Part shown: in pieces, positions 47,431 through 58,547 of the stretch | Numbering within the stretch: the first letter of the stretch is position 1 | Layout: every line of letters starts with the position of its first letter | Origin: Thinopyrum elongatum | Lineage: Eukaryota; Streptophyta; Magnoliopsida; Poales; Poaceae | DNA length: 64,000 nucleotides | Assembly (NCBI GenBank): GCA_011799875.1 | Contig: CM022298.1 | Coordinates: forward strand, 261,199,757 to 261,263,756 | Direction: 5' to 3' | Notes under the pieces: model-generated | What the model saw: only the letters and a program-made list of their open reading frames with translations | Told to the model about the DNA's origin: nothing | Databases searched by the model: none | Program-made: the position numbers and the translations under genes

Positions 47431-47435
47431 GCTAC

Positions 47436-48378
47436 TCCGTGACTGGGTAGTTACAAAGGTATGTTTCGGGCTTGTCCAGACCCATGCGGCGAGACATGGT
47501 CGAGCAAGATGGGATTTGCCCCTCCGACCAGGAGCGATATACTCTGGGCCCCTTGTGTGATCCGACCAAGATAAGCATGGCCATGCTACAAGGATTATGA
47601 GATAATCGGGTTTGTGGTCAGCATCACTGGAACGAGAAAGAGGTTAGGCTAACACAAGGATGACAGACTCGCCTTGAGCCCGACAACATATATCATGTGG
47701 CAAAGGGAACAGAAGTGTGACATGTTGTACAGGTTCGCCAACCGGCTTCATTGTCTACTTGGTGGTCGGCACGCCTTGCTAAAGGCCGCTACCAGCCGAG
47801 CAGGTCGGAGGTGATCGGACCTACGACCAAGCTGACTTGAACCTAAGGGGTCCTGTGAGGCCCAATCTGACTCCACGAGTCAGATGTGATCCTACTCGGA
47901 TCCCGGCTGAACAGATTTTGGGATTTAGGGTCCATGCGAGGCCCAAGTGTTGAGCCCATGATGGACGCCTATATATAGTGGAGGTGCGGCACACTTGTGC
48001 GGTTGATCGCTTCGGCGCTGTCACTAGGGCTTTGCATGTGTTGCCAATAGCCACCTCCACTCACCGCCGACTGTGTGATCGGACCTAGCAGTCTGCCACA
48101 CGGTGCTCCTCCTGCACGCGCGGATACCGTTAGAGGCGGTGCACCTGTGCCGCTCCAGCGAACTTGTACATGGGATCAGACGATCGACTGTTCGAGGGAG
48201 ATCGGATGAGGAGGAGACGATCCACGCGGACAGACTGCCCCAACTCTTCTTTCGCTGCACGGCACTGCGCGTCTAGTGGTAATGATCTGTGATCCATCTC
48301 CTGTAGCATGATCTTGGTTGTTCTGCGTGTAGGAAAATTTCAATTTGTAGTCGATGCACGCTACTGTAGAACCCAACA
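47436..48378 (+). repeat. Copia 5' LTR, right piece
   Basis: Continues the LTR after the duplicated GCTAC, matching 53896-54857. It contains the TATA-like CTATATATAG at 47969-47978. It ends AACCCAACA directly before the primer site. It lacks about 19 bases present at 54310-54330. Confidence 0.92.
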
Positions 48379-48379
48379 G

Positions 48380-48391
48380 TGGTATCAGAGC
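48380..48391 (+). promoter_or_regulatory. Copia primer binding site
   Basis: TGGTATCAGAGC, a perfect complement to the 3' end of plant initiator-Met tRNA. Confidence 0.93.
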
Positions 48392-49493
48392 CTCTGCTAT
48401 AGGATTTGGATTCAGATCGTATGCATATTAGATATGTGGAGGCAGTAGATGAGATCTGTTGTCATTTATGAAATTAGCTATGTGCACGGGTGGTGCGATC
48501 AACTACACATGGGGATCGTTGAGGCTATGTTTTCTGTCAATCAGAATCGACGAGGTTGTGACACAACCTACCCCTACCGGTCGGTATCCGCCATCGGGAC
48601 CGCCGTGTGCGTAGCGCCTTGTATTTCGTACACGATCACTCAAACCGGTAGAATGCGAATGTGTAACTTTGTTTTGCAGGCTTGATGTGAATAGTATGGC
48701 TCATGTGTATGTGATGCATGTGTGTAAATTATACATGGCCTGCGTGTCATGATTTGTCAGCCGGCAGGAGCCAAAGAGCTGTCATTATAATGTACAACAA
48801 CCTGCGTGTTGACTTGTGATTCTCTGTAAAATTCATTACTAGTTGTAGTAGTTGGAGTATAGAGATCAAGTTTGAGGCTTTGGCGTCCCGGCGTGACGAA
48901 CAAGATGGAGTCCAACCTGGCCATCGTAGTTGGAGCCGCCCCGGAAGGACATCCATGAAGGAGCCATACTATTTCACAATATGCTTATTTGTGATTGTTA
49001 TGCTTCTTTATTTCTATGCATGTTAAAATGGTAGAAAGATCCCTCGTTAATATCAAGCGAATTGCCATCCCTGATGTTGCACCTTCACACATCAGGTATG
49101 TCTAGTGGCGGGCTTGTAAAATTGGGGTGCTACTAGGTGTCCTTGAACTGAAGGGTTCGTGTCGGACACGGACATGCACATTAGGTTAACTTGACAAGGC
49201 TATCAAAATGGTTTTGGGCCTTGTGGCAAAGAAGGTTGGGAGCCAGGGTATAAGATACCTGCTCGACCGACAGGGGTCATATAAAGAAACGATTAGCAAG
49301 GAGTTGCTTACCGGATAGGTATGTTGGCTAGCAGTGATGCTAAAGCTCACCAGTCGCATGCGCTAGTCGGATCCTGAATCACTGAGAGTTTGCGGAGGGA
49401 TGCCGACTTCAGTGGGAGTATTTCTGTTTAAGGCTTGAATTACTCTACATAAACACATTGCTTAGTGATTGCATATTTTTCTGTTGTAGAACA
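48392..49493 (+). other. Copia 5' leader
   Basis: 1.1 kb without a convincing ORF, as expected between primer site and gag. No additional feature seen. Confidence 0.6.
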
Positions 49494-50340
49494 ATGGCAC
49501 CACCTGCTCAACCAAACTTTGCATTGAAATCTATTCTGGAAAAGGATAAACTGAATGGAACAAACTTTACCACCTGGTATAGAAATTTGAGAATTGTTCT
49601 CAAGCACGATAAAAAGGAATATGTTCTAGAGGATCCACTTCCAGAGGAACCTGCCGATAATGCTAATGCCACAACCAAGAATGCCTACCAGAAACTCGTT
49701 GATGAATCAATGGAGATCAGCTATCTGATGCTGGCCGGCTTGTATGGAGCCTGATTTGCAACAACATTTCAAAAACGTTGAGGCTTACGATATGATCGAG
49801 AGTCTCAAGAGCATGTTTCAGACACAGGCTAGGACCAAAAGGTTCAACGTCTGGCGATCCTTGATGGATTGCAAGCTGAAGGAGGGTGATCCACTGAGCC
49901 CGCATGTGATCAAGATGATCGGATACGTGCAAGCTTTGGATCGGTTAGGCTTCCCGCTCTTGGACGAGCTGGCTACCGATGCAGTTTTGGGTTCTCTTCC
50001 GCCTACCTATGGGATGTTTATCTCAAACTATCATATGCACGGCGTGGATAAGAAGCTCACTGAATTGCATAGGATGCTCAAGGTGGTAGAGCAGGATATT
50101 AAGAAAGGCATACATCAATTGTTGATGGTGCAGAAGTCGGCTAAGTTCAAGAATTGTTGGTCCAAGAAGAAGGCTAAGGCAAAGGGCACGGAGACGGTAA
50201 CCTTCGCTGCTGCACCAAAGTCTGGACCGTACTTAAAGACCATTTGCTACTATTGCAAGGAAACTGGTCACTGGAAGAGGAACTGTGGCAAGTGGCTTGC
50301 TGAGCATGGCAAGAAGGCTGGAAATGCTGCTTCAGGCAAA
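49494..50340 (+). pseudogene. Copia gag, frameshifted
   Basis: Begins at ATG 49494 (MAPPAQPNFALKSILEKDKL). A frameshift near 49745 breaks the frame after LMLAGLYG; homology continues in another frame with LQQHFKNVEAYDMIESLKSM. The CCHC zinc knuckle CYYCKETGHWKRNC lies at 50245-50286. The zinc knuckle binds template RNA in the particle. The start at 49494 is preferred to the longer frame because it gives a typical copia gag N-terminus. Confidence 0.82.
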
Positions 50341-53300
50341 GGTACACTTGTTACATATGTTATAGACATTTACCTTGCTAACATACCTAGTAGCTCTTGG
50401 GTATTTGATAATGGATCAGTTGTTCACATTTGCAACTCGATGCAGGGGCTGGTAAGAACTAGGCATGTGGCACAAGGGGAGATTGACATCAGGGTCGACA
50501 ACAAAGCAAGAGTTGCTGCGTTGGAGGTCGGCATGATGCAGCTCTAGCTTCCTTCTGGATTTATTTTGGAATTGAATAATTTCTATTACATTCCCGCACT
50601 TAGTCAAAACATTATTTCTGCCTCATGTTTGATGAGTCAGGGTTATGAATTCAATTTAAAGGACAATGGTTGTTCGTTTTATTTGAATGGAATGTTCCAC
50701 AGCTATGCACCCATTGTTGATGGGATTTTTATATTGAATCTGGAACAGGAACCGGTCTATAACATGAATGTCAAGAGGCATAAGCCTAATGAGATAAATC
50801 TGACATACTTCTTGCATTGCCAGCTTGGACACATTAGTCTGAAACGCATGAAGAAGCTCCATGATGATGGGCTCCTAACTTCATCCGACTTTGAGTCGTT
50901 TGAGACATGCGAATCATGCTTGCTCGGCAAGATGACTAAGTCTCCTTTTGCAAAGAGTTGCGAGAGGGCGTCTGAGCTATTGGAACTGCTACACAGTGAT
51001 GTGTGTGGTCCAATGAGCACAACAGCCAGAGGTGGCTATTAGTAATTCGTGACTTTTACCGACGACTTAAGTAGATATGGATATATCTATTTGATGAGGC
51101 ACAAGTCGAAAACTTTTGAAAAGTTCAAAGAGTTTCAGAACGAGGTTGAAAATCAGGTCGGCAAGACTATAAAGCTTCTATGATCAGATCATGGAGGTGA
51201 GTACATGAGCCAGGAGTTTGATAATCATCTGAAAAAGCTGAGGTATAGTACCTCAGCTCACACCTCCGGGTACACCACAGAGAAACTGTGTGTCAGAACG
51301 GAGGAATAGGACCTTGTTGGACATGGTCCGGTCAATGATGAGAAAATCGAATTTACCCTTGTCATTCTGGGGATATGCCCTAGAAATTGAAGCTTTCACA
51401 CTTAATAGGGTACCATAAAAATCTGGAGACAAGACACCACATGAGATGTGGACCGGGAAGAGTCCCAGTTTGTCTTTTCTAAAGATTTGGGGTTGTGAAG
51501 CATTTGTCAAGCGACTTATGTCAGACAAGCTTACACCCAAGTTGGATAAATACATATTCGTGGGATATCCAAGGGAAACCTTGGGATATAACTTCTACAA
51601 CCGCGAAGAGAACAAAGTGTTTGTTGCTCGGAACGGGGTTTTCCTTGAGAAAGAGTTTCTCAGTCAGGAATCCAGTGGGACGATGGTCCGATTCGAAGAA
51701 ATTTGAGGACCACTCAGGGACAGCTCGACTGGTGATGAGATCATACCGGAGTCAATCAGGGAACCCGTAGTGGAAGCGGCACCGGAACCACGAAGGTCGG
51801 AAAGATTGCGCAGAGTGCGTGATGTATTGCTGCTAGAAAGCGACAAGCCAGCCACGTATGCGGAAGCGATGCTGAGCCTAGATTCCAACGCATGGCTAGT
51901 GGCCATGAGATCTGAGTTAAAGTCCATGGATGAGAATCAAGCCTGGGACTTGGTTGATCCGCCACCCGGCGTAACAGCCATTGGTTGCAAATGGGTCTTT
52001 AAGAATAAAATCGACGTGGATGGAAATGTTCAGATCCACAAAGCTCGGCTTGTCGCTAAAGGTTATGGACAAGTTCATGGAATTGACTACGATGAGACTT
52101 ACTCACCGGTAGCGATGCTGAAGTCGGTGAGGATCGTACTAGCTATAGCTGCATATTTCGATTACGAGATATGTCAGATGGATGTCAAAACGACTTTCCT
52201 TCATGGAAATTTAACCGAGGATGTGTATATGATACAACCCGAGGGTTTTGTCGATCCGACTAGCACTAGTAAGGTATGCAAGCTCAAGAGATCCATTTAT
52301 GGGTTGAGGCAAGCATCTTGGAGTTGGAATATTCATTTTGATGAGGTCGTCAGTGGCCTCGGTTTCATCAAAAGTGAAGAGGATGCTTGTTTATACAAGC
52401 AGTTAAGTGGGAGCTCAATAGTGTTTTTGATCTTGTATGTGGATGAAATACTACTGATCGAAAATGATGTTTCGATGCTGAACTCGGTCAAAGAGTCATT
52501 GAATGGCAAGTTTTCGATGAAGGACCTCGGTGAAGCAGTTTACATATTGGGCATTAAGATCTATAGAGATAGATCGAGGAGGATGCTCGGCTTGAGCCAG
52601 AGCACATACAGAGATAAAATGTTGAAGCAGTTCAACATGAGTGAGGCCAAGAAAGCGTTCTTGGCACTCTCACATGGTATAAGGCTAAGCGAGACTCAGA
52701 GTCCTTCGACATCTGATGAGCGAAGTAGGATGAGTAGTATTCCGTATGCCTTGGCAATCGGATCCATCATTTATGACATGATATGTACAAGGCCTGAAGT
52801 TGCTTTTGCAATAAGCCTAACAAGCAGATACCAGGCCAACCCAGGTGAGAGTCATTGGGCAGTGGTGAAGAATATTCTAAAGTACCTGAAAAGGACTAAA
52901 GAGATGTTCCTAGTTTATGGAGGTGAGGAGGAGCTCTGCGTAAAGGGTTACACCGATGCTAGTTTCCAAACCGACAAAGATGATTGTTGATCACAGTCTA
53001 GATTCATGTACGTCATGAACAGAGGAGCTGGACGAGTTCCAAGAAAGATACGGTGGCTGATTCTACCACAGAAGCCGAATACATTGTGGCCTGTGAAGCT
53101 GCAAAGGAGGGTGTTTGGATCCAGAACTTTCTGGATGATCTTGGTATTTTCCCAGCCTCGGTAAAACCGTTGGACCTTTATTGTGATAATTCTGGTGCCA
53201 TCGCACAAGCCAAGGAGCTGAGGAATCACCACAAGACCAGACACATAGATAGGAAATATCACATGATACGAAAGATCATAAAGAGTGGTGACGTAGAGTT

Positions 53301-53412
53301 AGGCAAAATTCACACGGATGCAAATGTTGCAGATCCGTTGACTAAGCCGCTTCCACAACCCAAGCATGAGGGGCACATTAGAGCTATGGGCATACAATGT
53401 CTATTTGATTGA
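50341..53412 (+). pseudogene. Copia pol (protease, integrase, RT, RNase H), multiply disrupted
   Basis: The protease site reads WVFDNGS at 50398-50418, so the residue after the catalytic Asp is Asn. A stop lies at 50545. The integrase zinc region (HCQLGH...CESCLLGK) at 50813-50933 is followed by stops at 51040 and 51181 and frame damage to about 51420. SLSFLKIWGCEAFVKRL begins near 51460. The RT runs from about 51770 to 52990 and has YVDE instead of YVDD at 52436-52447. RNase H (TDASFQ; TTEAEY; YCDNSGAIAQAK) ends at 53412 (PLTKPLPQPKHEG). At least one frameshift separates 52990 from 53053. No function remains. Confidence 0.9.
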
Positions 53413-53432
53413 CTCTAGTGCAGGTGGGAGAC

Positions 53433-54857
53433 TGTTGGAGATATGCCCTAGAGGCAATCATGTATGATGATGTTTCCTATGTGTTTATGAATAAAGATAG
53501 TCCTTGGACACTATCAATGATGTGTATCAGCGAGTACGTGACTTGTTTGTGGGACTATGCATTGTATGATGATTGTCCTAAAAGGTCCCTAGTCGAAAGG
53601 GCTGTGTGGACGCGCAGCTGACTAGACTAGCATATGACACGGTCGATGGCTTGGTCTCACTAGCCATGGAGCATTGGATGCTAACCGGATAATATGGACT
53701 CGGAAGGATCTGGTCGGATTCGACATAGTCGGATTCGAGTTGAGATAAGGTCTGAGTCGGACAGACCCAACTATGAGACGCAACGATATGTCATCTGTGA
53801 GTCTCTAGTACAACATACGTTCTATGTCCTAAGACCTGAGCTGGCACATGTACTCGGGATGGTGACAAACCTGCTTTGGGCCGACCAAACGCTACTCCAT
53901 GACTGGGTAGTTACAAAGGTAGGTTTCGGGCTTGTCCAGACCCATGCTGCGGGACATGGTCGAGCAAGATGGGATTTGCCCCTCCGATCAGGAGAGATAT
54001 ACTCTGGGCCCCTCGTGTGATCCGACCAAGATAAGCATGGCCATGCGACAAGGATTATGAGATAATCCGGTTTGTGGCCGACATCACTGGAATGAGAAAG
54101 AGGTCAGGCTAACACAAGGATGACAGACTCGCCTTGAGCCCGACAACATATATCGTGTGGCAAAGGGAACAGAAGTGTGACATGTTGTACAGGTTCACCA
54201 ACCGGCTTCATTGTCTACTTGGTGGTCGGCACACCTTGCTAGAGGCCGCTAGCAACCGAGCAGGTCGGAGTTTATCCGACCTGCGACCAAGCCAATTTGA
54301 ACCTAAGGGGTCATGCGCTTAAGGGAAGGAACCTGTGAGGCCCGATCTGACTCCACGAGTCAGATGTGATCCTACTCGGATCCCGGCTGAAAAGATTTTG
54401 GGCTTTAGGGTCCGTGCGAGGCCCAATTGTTGAGCCCGTGATGAACGCCTATATATAGTGGAGGTGTGGCACACTTGTGCAGTTGATCGCTTCGGCGCTG
54501 TCACTAGGGCTTTGCATGTGTTTTGAATAGCCACCTCCACTCGCCGCCGACTGTGTGATCAGACCTAGTAGTCCGCCGCATGGTGTTCCTCCTGCACGCG
54601 CGGATACCGTTAGAGGCGGTGCACCTGTGCCACTCCAGCGAACTTGTACGTGGGATCGGACGACCGGCTGTTCGAGGGAGATCGGACGAGGAGGAGACGA
54701 TCCATGCGGACGCGCTGACCCAACTCTTCTTCCGCTGCACGGCACTACGCGTCTAGTGGTAACGATCTGTGATCCATCTCCCGTAGCATGATCTTGGTTG
54801 TTCTGCGTGTAGGAAAAATTTATTTTGCAGTCGACGCACCCTACGTAGAACCAAACA
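53433..54857 (+). repeat. Copia 3' LTR, 1425 bp
   Basis: Intact from TGTTGGAGATATG to AACCAAACA. TATA-like CTATATATAG at 54449-54458. The uninterrupted site CCAAACGCTACTCC near 53885 shows what the gypsy insertion split in the other LTR. Confidence 0.93.
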
Positions 54858-54893
54858 CTTCCCCCTCACGTGGGTGTCCACTACATGAGGCTT
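54858..54893 (-). pseudogene. Exonuclease copy 2, 5' scrap
   Basis: Twelve codons on the minus strand (KPHVVDTHVRGK) that join in frame, through the duplicated GGAAG, to the segment at 35063 and align with residues of copy 1 (HAVVYTHRRFTE). The upstream part is cut off by the CACTA end at 54894. Confidence 0.7.
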
Positions 54894-55110
54894 CACTACT
54901 AGGGAAAACCCTAGCAGTAGCGCGGGTGCCCGCGCTACTGCTAAGGCGCTACAACTAATGTTTAGCAGTAGTGCGTGTCACCCACCGCTACTGCTATCCT
55001 AGTTTAGCAGTAGCGTGTTTTGGAGAACGTCGCTACTGCTAAAAGCTGCAGCGCACCTGTTTACCACGCGCTACTGCTACACACATACCCCCCGCTACTG
55101 TTATTATTTT
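54894..55110. repeat. CACTA subterminal inverted repeats (GCAGTAGCGC family)
   Basis: At least eight copies of the core (A)GCAGTAGCG or its complement CGCTACTGC occur within 217 bases. They are predicted binding sites of the element-encoded DNA-binding protein. Confidence 0.85.
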
Positions 55111-55906
55111 CTATAATTTTTTTGCAACGTATTTACTCTATTTTTGTATAGGTTTTATACAATAGTCCCTATCATATCATACACACAATAGTCTCATCAT
55201 ATCATACACATACAAATACTCTCATCAAATCATGTCATCATCATCCAACACAAATGATGTCTCTCATCATCATCTATCTCGAAACAGCGATACAAGTTAT
55301 GATATGTCTCGAATACATGCAACTACATCATCATCCCATACACATGTTTCGTCATCCATCTATACCATGATATAGAAGAGAAGAGCTATCACTATGAGCA
55401 AGACCAAAATTATGCAGTACATGAGGCATCAGTTCTGATTCCTCTCTCGCACTAGTGTGAACCTCAAGTAACTAGCTTCTGCTTCTTGTTTGCTATCGAA
55501 CCCTTTCTGGTTGCCGCCCGAGAACCCTGACACTTGGCCTGACACTCTGGCCACTTGTCGTAAACTCCTGGAACCCTCCCTATGTACACGACATAGCACT
55601 TCTTCACCATCCAGGGCCTATATACCTGTTAGAGATGCATCTTCATCAAGCGAATTCAACAATAGTATGCAACATAATATATTTGACCAACACGAAGAGA
55701 AAGAGTTAGCAAAAATATGCAACATATAGTAACATAATCAATGCAGGTTCATCATATCCAAACTAATTAACTATATGTACACACGTTCTTTGTACCCAAA
55801 CTAATTAACTACCCTTACGCAAGTTTAGTAGGACCATTTACGTCACAAAGTTTCATCGCTACAGAAAGTACTAATTCAACTGACACATCATCATCCGCAT
55901 CGTCAG

Positions 55907-56948
55907 TCACTGCAAGTTCCATCCATCCATATCCAGGAGGATGCACCCTAGCTTCATGAACGGCGTCAGGTCCAAACATTGTAGGACTATGCGAGTTCGG
56001 ACGTCAGCTCGCGATATAGGGCTATGGTGGAACATCCCCTTCTCTTCGATGACTTCTTTCATGATGATCATTGCAATGTCCTTCTGGATGCAAAAGAAGT
56101 CATCTCTGATTTTATAATCCAGTTCGACTCCTAAGGATTCTGCCCATTTGCGGATATGGTCATTGTTTCTGGTTGTCATGCGAAGAAGTTGGCGATCCCT
56201 TCTAAACTTCATCATGAGATGGAGGACATAGAATCCATCGTTGTTGCTTGCTGCCGGGTGATGGACGCATCAGAACGTAGTTTTATGTGAGAAACCCGGC
56301 GCACCCTTCCTTTGTTTCCTGATCTCGATGTGGCCACCCATCATGCTGAAACCATTGAGAGCACTATCCAGAATATTCATTATGTGGGTGTAGTCTTTCT
56401 TCTGGAAGTTTCTGGATGAGTCAAAATACACAGCGTGGGAGACTCGCGGGAAAAGAACAATATGGACGGCACGCCCGTTGCTGCGCAAAATAAATACACC
56501 TCAAATTAGCCTCCATATGAGCGAATGAATGATTGCAATGTATGAAAGGCTGTCTGGCAATGACTTACATTGGATGATAAGGCAGGAGAACCGTTTCCTT
56601 GTCCTTATTCATTATCATGAAGTTTTTGATGTACTTCCTAGCAGCTTGACATTCAAAGTAGCCGAGACTCAAGAAGGACTCATGCATGTAGTATGGACCC
56701 GCAACTGAGATTTGCGAGATTTGGTCTCTCCTGATGATGAAGTTCATATGTAGCGCAAAAAGGCGGACGATCATAAAATCGAGCTGCCTCGTGAGAAACA
56801 TCTAAAAGACGTGATCAAACCGCAGGAAGAACACATCCACAGGGAGTGTGTCGACGTAGCACTTGGCCTCAGGAACATGAACCGAATAAAGCGGGTATCC
56901 TGGAGCCTTCGAGGCGAGAAGGCTTTTCTCTGTCGACAATACATGGTC
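55907..56948 (-). pseudogene. CACTA-encoded Ulp1-like (C48) protease gene remnant
   Basis: The minus strand translates SLLASKAPGYPLYSVHVPEA and VDVFFLRFDHVF, a TAG, then MFLTRQLDFMIVRLFALHMN to VLLPYHP. Then comes an intron with GTAAGT at 56568 and TTGCGCAG ending 56481, and RAVHIVLFPRVSHAVYFDSSRN, with His and Asp in the positions of the protease dyad. After a TGA it reads CVHHPAASNNDGFYVLHLM and on to WAESLGVELDYK. The residue aligning with the catalytic Cys (before GFY) reads Asp. Ulp1-like domains accompany the transposase in many plant CACTA elements; their role is not settled. Two stops plus the altered Cys indicate a dead gene. Confidence 0.72.
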
Positions 56949-56950
56949 GT

Positions 56951-58547
56951 TGAAAGGATCGAGAAGAGGGGTCTAGAGGGGGAGTGATTAGACCCTTAAC
57001 AAGTAAAAGTGGCAGTTTTTAATTTCTTCAAGTTAAGGTTGAGTTTATCACAATTCAAAGGCATACAATACATTCAACGCAGGCATAACAAGAGTATGAG
57101 CAGCGGAAAGAGTAAATCATGCAAGTGCAAGAATGTAAAGGGATGGGATTGGAGTGTGCAAACGCAATGGAGACGTGGAGATTTTTTTTGCGTGGTTCCC
57201 ATAGGTGGTGCTATCGTACGTCCATGTTGATGGAGACTTGAACCCACGAAGGGTAACAGCTGCGCGAGTCCACGGAGGGCTCCACCCACGAAGGGTCCAC
57301 GAAGAAGCAGCCTTGTCTATCCCACCATGGCCATCACCCACGAAGGACTTGCCTCACTCTGGTAGATCTTCACGAAGTAGGCGATCTCCTTGCCCTTACA
57401 AACTTCTTGGTTCAACTCCACATCCTGTCTGAGGCTCCCAAGCGACACCGAACCAATCTAGGAGATACCACTCTCCAAAAGCTAATAAATGGTGTGTTGA
57501 TGATGAACTCCTTGCTCTTGTGCTTCAAATGATAGTCTCCCCAACACTCAACTCTCTCTCACAGATTTGGATATGGTGGAAGAAGGATTCGAGTGGAAAG
57601 CAACTTGGGGAAGGCTAGAAATCAAGGTTCAAAAGGTTGGAATGGAATCTCTTGATCTCAACACATGAGTAGGTGGTTCTCTCTCAGAAAATGTATGGTG
57701 GAAGTGTAGGCATGTTCTGATGGCTCTCTCACAAATGGAGATGGGGGTGGAGGGGTATATATAGCCTCCACACAAAATCGAACCATTACACACATTTGAC
57801 TCATCTCGGTGCCACCGATTAGTTAAACTCGGTGGCACCGATCTGTTCAAAAATATGAACGTTGGGAATCTCGGTGGGACTAACTGGAACAACTCGGTGG
57901 GACCAATGTGCTAGGGCTTAGGGCAAACCTCGTCTCGGTGGCTCCGATTGCATCAACTCGATGACACCAAAGTGAAGCAATAAGGCAACATAGAGTTGGC
58001 AAGCCATCTCGGTGAGACCGATTGCAATTCTCGGTGAGACCGAAATAATTGCAACAAGTAACAGAGAGTTGGCAAGGCCATCTCAATGGGACCGAGAGCC
58101 GTATCGGTGAGACCGAATCATTAGGGTTTCTGACAGTGGCTATGTCAAAGGAACTCGGTGGCTCCGGGTAGAAAGAATCGGTGGGGCCGAGTTTGGAATT
58201 AGGGTTTGGACATATTTGGATGGAGAAAGTGGCTGAGGGTTTTGGAGCAATATCCCTAAGCATTTGAGCAAGAAGATCATTAAGCAACACCTCATCCCCT
58301 TTTAATAGTATTGGCTTTCCTATGGACTCAATGTGATCTTGGATCACTAAAATAACTAAAATATAAATGAAGAGTCTTGAGCTTTTGCCAATCTTTGTCC
58401 TTAGCATTTTGGAGGGGTTCCACATCCTCTTGTCCTTGCCACTCCATTGTTGAACTAATCTGAAACATGCTAGATAAAACTATTAGTCCAACAAGAGATA
58501 TGTTGACATTAATTACCAAAATCACCCAGGGAGCACTTGTGCTTTCA
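56951..58547 (-). repeat. Maximus-like 3' LTR, 1597 bp
   Basis: Minus strand TGAAAGCACAAGTGCTCCC to CTCGATCCTTTCA. 57790-58200 is a dense cluster of TCGGTG..ACCGA motifs upstream of a TATA box (minus-strand TATATATAC at about 57764-57755). Similar in plan and ends to the LTR at 24617-26085. Confidence 0.88.

Larger units (their letters stand above)
35069..54857 (+). mobile_element. Ty1/copia element (Angela/BARE-like), TSD CTTCC, with nested gypsy element
   Basis: LTRs start TGTTGGAGATATGCCC at 35069 and 53433 and end at 48378 and 54857. CTTCC at 35064-35068 and 54858-54862 is the target duplication. The left LTR is split at GCTAC by the gypsy element. The primer site TGGTATCAGAGC lies two bases inside, and a purine tract GTGCAGGTGGGAGAC sits before the 3' LTR. 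The gag-pol region is heavily mutated. The LTRs differ at about 15 positions in the first 460 bases by eye, so this insertion is clearly older than the gypsy inside it. Confidence 0.93.
26386..54893 (-). mobile_element. CACTA transposon carrying exonuclease gene, copy 2 (visible part, with nested LTR elements)
   Basis: When element B is removed, the sequence reads CACTACTGCAGG (26386-26397), ATGGT (26398-26402, continued at 33737) and then CCAAATGTGACAC, a typical CACTA end. It is followed by the subterminal repeats and then the inverted exonuclease gene. The insertion falls inside an integrase reading frame (CLETY), which dates it after that gypsy element. TTA precedes the end as a possible 3-bp target duplication. 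The distal end is not visible because another CACTA element begins at 54894. No transposase (TNPD) was seen, so this copy is non-autonomous as far as visible. Confidence 0.68.
54894..56950. mobile_element. Second CACTA element (left end and protease gene remnant)
   Basis: CACTACTAGGGAAAA at 54894 is a canonical CACTA end. It is followed to about 55110 by repeats of GCAGTAGCG and CGCTACTGCTA in both orientations, the usual subterminal repeats of this superfamily. 55110-55900 is AT-rich with CATCATC runs and no gene. An Ulp1-like gene remnant follows, and at 56951 a Maximus-like LTR interrupts the element. The right end is not visible. Confidence 0.85.
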
